Shown: in pieces, positions 61,856 to 62,942 of the stretch
Numbering within the stretch: the stretch's first letter is position 1
How the letters are laid out: each line of letters begins with the position of its first letter
Source of the DNA: Candidatus Thioglobus sp.
GTDB lineage: Bacteria; Pseudomonadota; Gammaproteobacteria; Arenicellales; UBA868
DNA length: 62,942 nt
Assembly (NCBI GenBank): GCA_004212795.1
Contig: SHBR01000007.1
Location: 1 to 62,942, forward strand
Reading direction: 5' to 3'
The notes under the pieces: model-generated
What the model saw: the letters and a program-made list of their open reading frames with translations, nothing else
The model's database searches: none
Told to the model about the DNA's origin: nothing
Program-made: the position numbers and the translations under genes

Positions 61856-62335
61856 ATGCATAAAGCATTGGTCATGGAAGCAGATGCGTGTACCGGTTGT
61901 CACCAGTGCGAAATGATGTGCTCATACGGCAAGGTTGGCGCATTTAATCCTTCAAAGTCGGTGATGGATATCACGATTTTCGACGGTGGGGCTTTAAATG
62001 TTCCCTCGACGTGCACACAGTGTGAAGGCGCTTGGTGCATGGTGGTTTGTCCTGTCGAGGCCATAACAGTCAATCCATCGACAGGCGCAAAGGAAGTCTC
62101 AGCCGAGGTTTGTGTGGGCTGCAAAGTGTGTACGATCGCCTGTCCCTTCGGCGCTATAAATTATGACGTTGACTCAGGCGTTGTGACTAAGTGCGACTTA
62201 TGTGGAGGCGAACCGATGTGTGTTGAAGCATGCCCAACAACGGCCTTATCCTTTGTCGCGGAGGATAGTACCGGATACGACAAAATGCGGCGGAATGCGA
62301 TTCTGGCCGCGGGCATCGAAGAAGGAATTGCTTAA
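61856..62335 (+). CDS. 4Fe-4S ferredoxin subunit of aldehyde:ferredoxin oxidoreductase (AorA-like)
   Basis: A 159-residue polyferredoxin with four complete 4Fe-4S sites: Cys12/15/18/22, Cys53/56/61/65, Cys86/89/92/96 and Cys113/116/122/126. The arrangement is that of the electron-transfer subunit found with tungsten enzymes of the AOR family (AorA of Aromatoleum) and of DMSO-reductase-type beta subunits. The AOR catalytic gene that follows supports the first. It is cytoplasmic (no signal peptide). A 176-base gap separates the two genes. Confidence 0.88.
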   Translation: MHKALVMEADACTGCHQCEMMCSYGKVGAFNPSKSVMDITIFDGGALNVPSTCTQCEGAWCMVVCPVEAITVNPSTGAKEVSAEVCVGCKVCTIACPFGAINYDVDSGVVTKCDLCGGEPMCVEACPTTALSFVAEDSTGYDKMRRNAILAAGIEEGIA

Positions 62336-62511
62336 ACGGTGATGGTATCCGTAAAAGCAGCGACGAGGTTGTTGGTAGGAGGATTAGGGCGCCTCGCTCG
62401 CACCAGTAAAATATTTTAATTTATAGACAAGACAGTAATTTTGGATCCAAGTTGAGTCGTTAAAAATCAATTGCGGTTTAAATCGTTTACTAAGGAAGGA
62501 GGATAGCAGTA

Positions 62512-62942
62512 TGAGTTGGACAGGAAAAATTTTGAGAGTCGATCTAAGTGCAGGCACGTGCACGAGCGAGCCTTTAAATATGCAGTGGGCAAATGATTAC
62601 ATGGGTCAGAGAGGTTTGGCCACCAAATATCTGGTTGAAGAAACCGATCCAACCGTCGACCCTTTTTCGCCTGATAATAAAATGATATTCGCGACGGGTC
62701 CATTAACCGGCACGATTGCACCTACCTCAGGGCGCTGGTCAGTTGTCTGCAAAGGTCCTTTAACCGGTGCTATTGCTTGCTCTAATTCAGGCGGTTTTTT
62801 TGGCGCTGAGCTGAAGAACGCGGGCTGGGACATGGTGATTTTTGAGGGCAAGTCGGCGTCTCCGGTTTACCTCGATATGACTAATGACCAGGCAGAGCTG
62901 AAAGACGCTTCTGATTTATGGGGTAAATCAGTCTGGGAAACC
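62512..62942 (+). CDS. Aldehyde:ferredoxin oxidoreductase, tungsten enzyme (5' part only)
   Basis: The ATG at 62512 follows a strong AAGGAGGA ribosome-binding site; 143 codons are present before the window ends. The start [81 protein letters not shown] are signatures of the AOR N-terminal domain, which binds the tungsto-bispterin cofactor. AOR oxidises aldehydes to acids with ferredoxin or, in AorABC systems, other acceptors. The Fe-S cluster Cys residues and substrate pocket lie beyond the edge, so the subfamily is unknown. Confidence 0.9.

Noticed and set aside
62342-62419. 25-codon open frame between the ferredoxin and AOR genes
   Set aside because: No ribosome-binding site, no MoaD/ThiS-type Gly-Gly C-terminus and too short to support.
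1-62942. Mobile elements, prophage, CRISPR arrays or toxin-antitoxin pairs
   Set aside because: No transposase, integrase, cas, phage structural or toxin-like frame and no regularly spaced direct repeats were seen.

Overview
The window reads as chromosomal DNA of a gammaproteobacterium, probably an uncultivated, aquatic and metabolically versatile one. Supporting evidence is the FabA/FabB pair, the class of GlnS, the xseB-ispA-dxs order, parE and the diheme cytochrome. Base composition is close to balanced and nearly every gene is intact. I see no tRNA, rRNA, insertion sequence, prophage or CRISPR array. The lineage call is inference from gene content only.

Layout. 1-4.3 kb: gamma-carbonic anhydrase (cut by the left edge), SohB-type peptidase, an M20 peptidase and a DadA-like amino-acid oxidase. 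4.6-9.2 kb: a complete five-gene LIV-type (HAAT) uptake operon. 9.4-13.7 kb: an RND efflux adaptor and pump behind two palindromes. 13.7-21.7 kb: housekeeping genes (glnS, cytochrome c4, a TPMT-like methyltransferase, DAHP synthase, dissimilatory-type ATP sulfurylase, a Trm112-like protein, a CDF transporter, FKBP). 21.9-26.9 kb: a second LIV-type operon with a long hairpin between its binding-protein gene and first permease gene.

27.1-38.1 kb is the most distinctive part. A serA-serC-DUF1015 unit with its own terminator is followed by an eight-gene corrinoid/folate one-carbon operon: corrinoid protein, DUF1638, small 'virulence factor' domain protein, MetV-like protein, methylene-H4folate reductase, methyl-H4folate:corrinoid methyltransferase, GFA protein and an ASKHA corrinoid-reactivation ferredoxin. 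A Crp/Fnr regulator comes next. The set can carry a methyl group from a corrinoid protein to H4folate and oxidise it to methylene-H4folate, which would meet serine/glycine metabolism. No MttB-type substrate methyltransferase lies in the window, so the methyl donor is unknown.

38.2-62.9 kb: DUF2797 and an MFS transporter; lutABC lactate oxidation; fabAB; ispG; a partial leucine-degradation set (ivd, thiolase, mccB) behind a perfect 30-bp palindrome that forms a two-sided promoter/operator; an alpha/beta hydrolase; xpt; an alkyltransferase-like protein with Trp in place of the acceptor Cys; a proline racemase-family enzyme with a Ser/Cys active site; xseB-ispA-dxs-folE2; parE; a GNAT; a flippase-like membrane protein; and, at the right edge, a four-cluster ferredoxin subunit followed by the start of a tungsten aldehyde:ferredoxin oxidoreductase.

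Taken together the genes suggest a heterotroph or mixotroph that imports amino acids or amides, oxidises lactate, branched-chain acyl-CoAs, aldehydes and methylated compounds, and may also oxidise reduced sulfur (sat).
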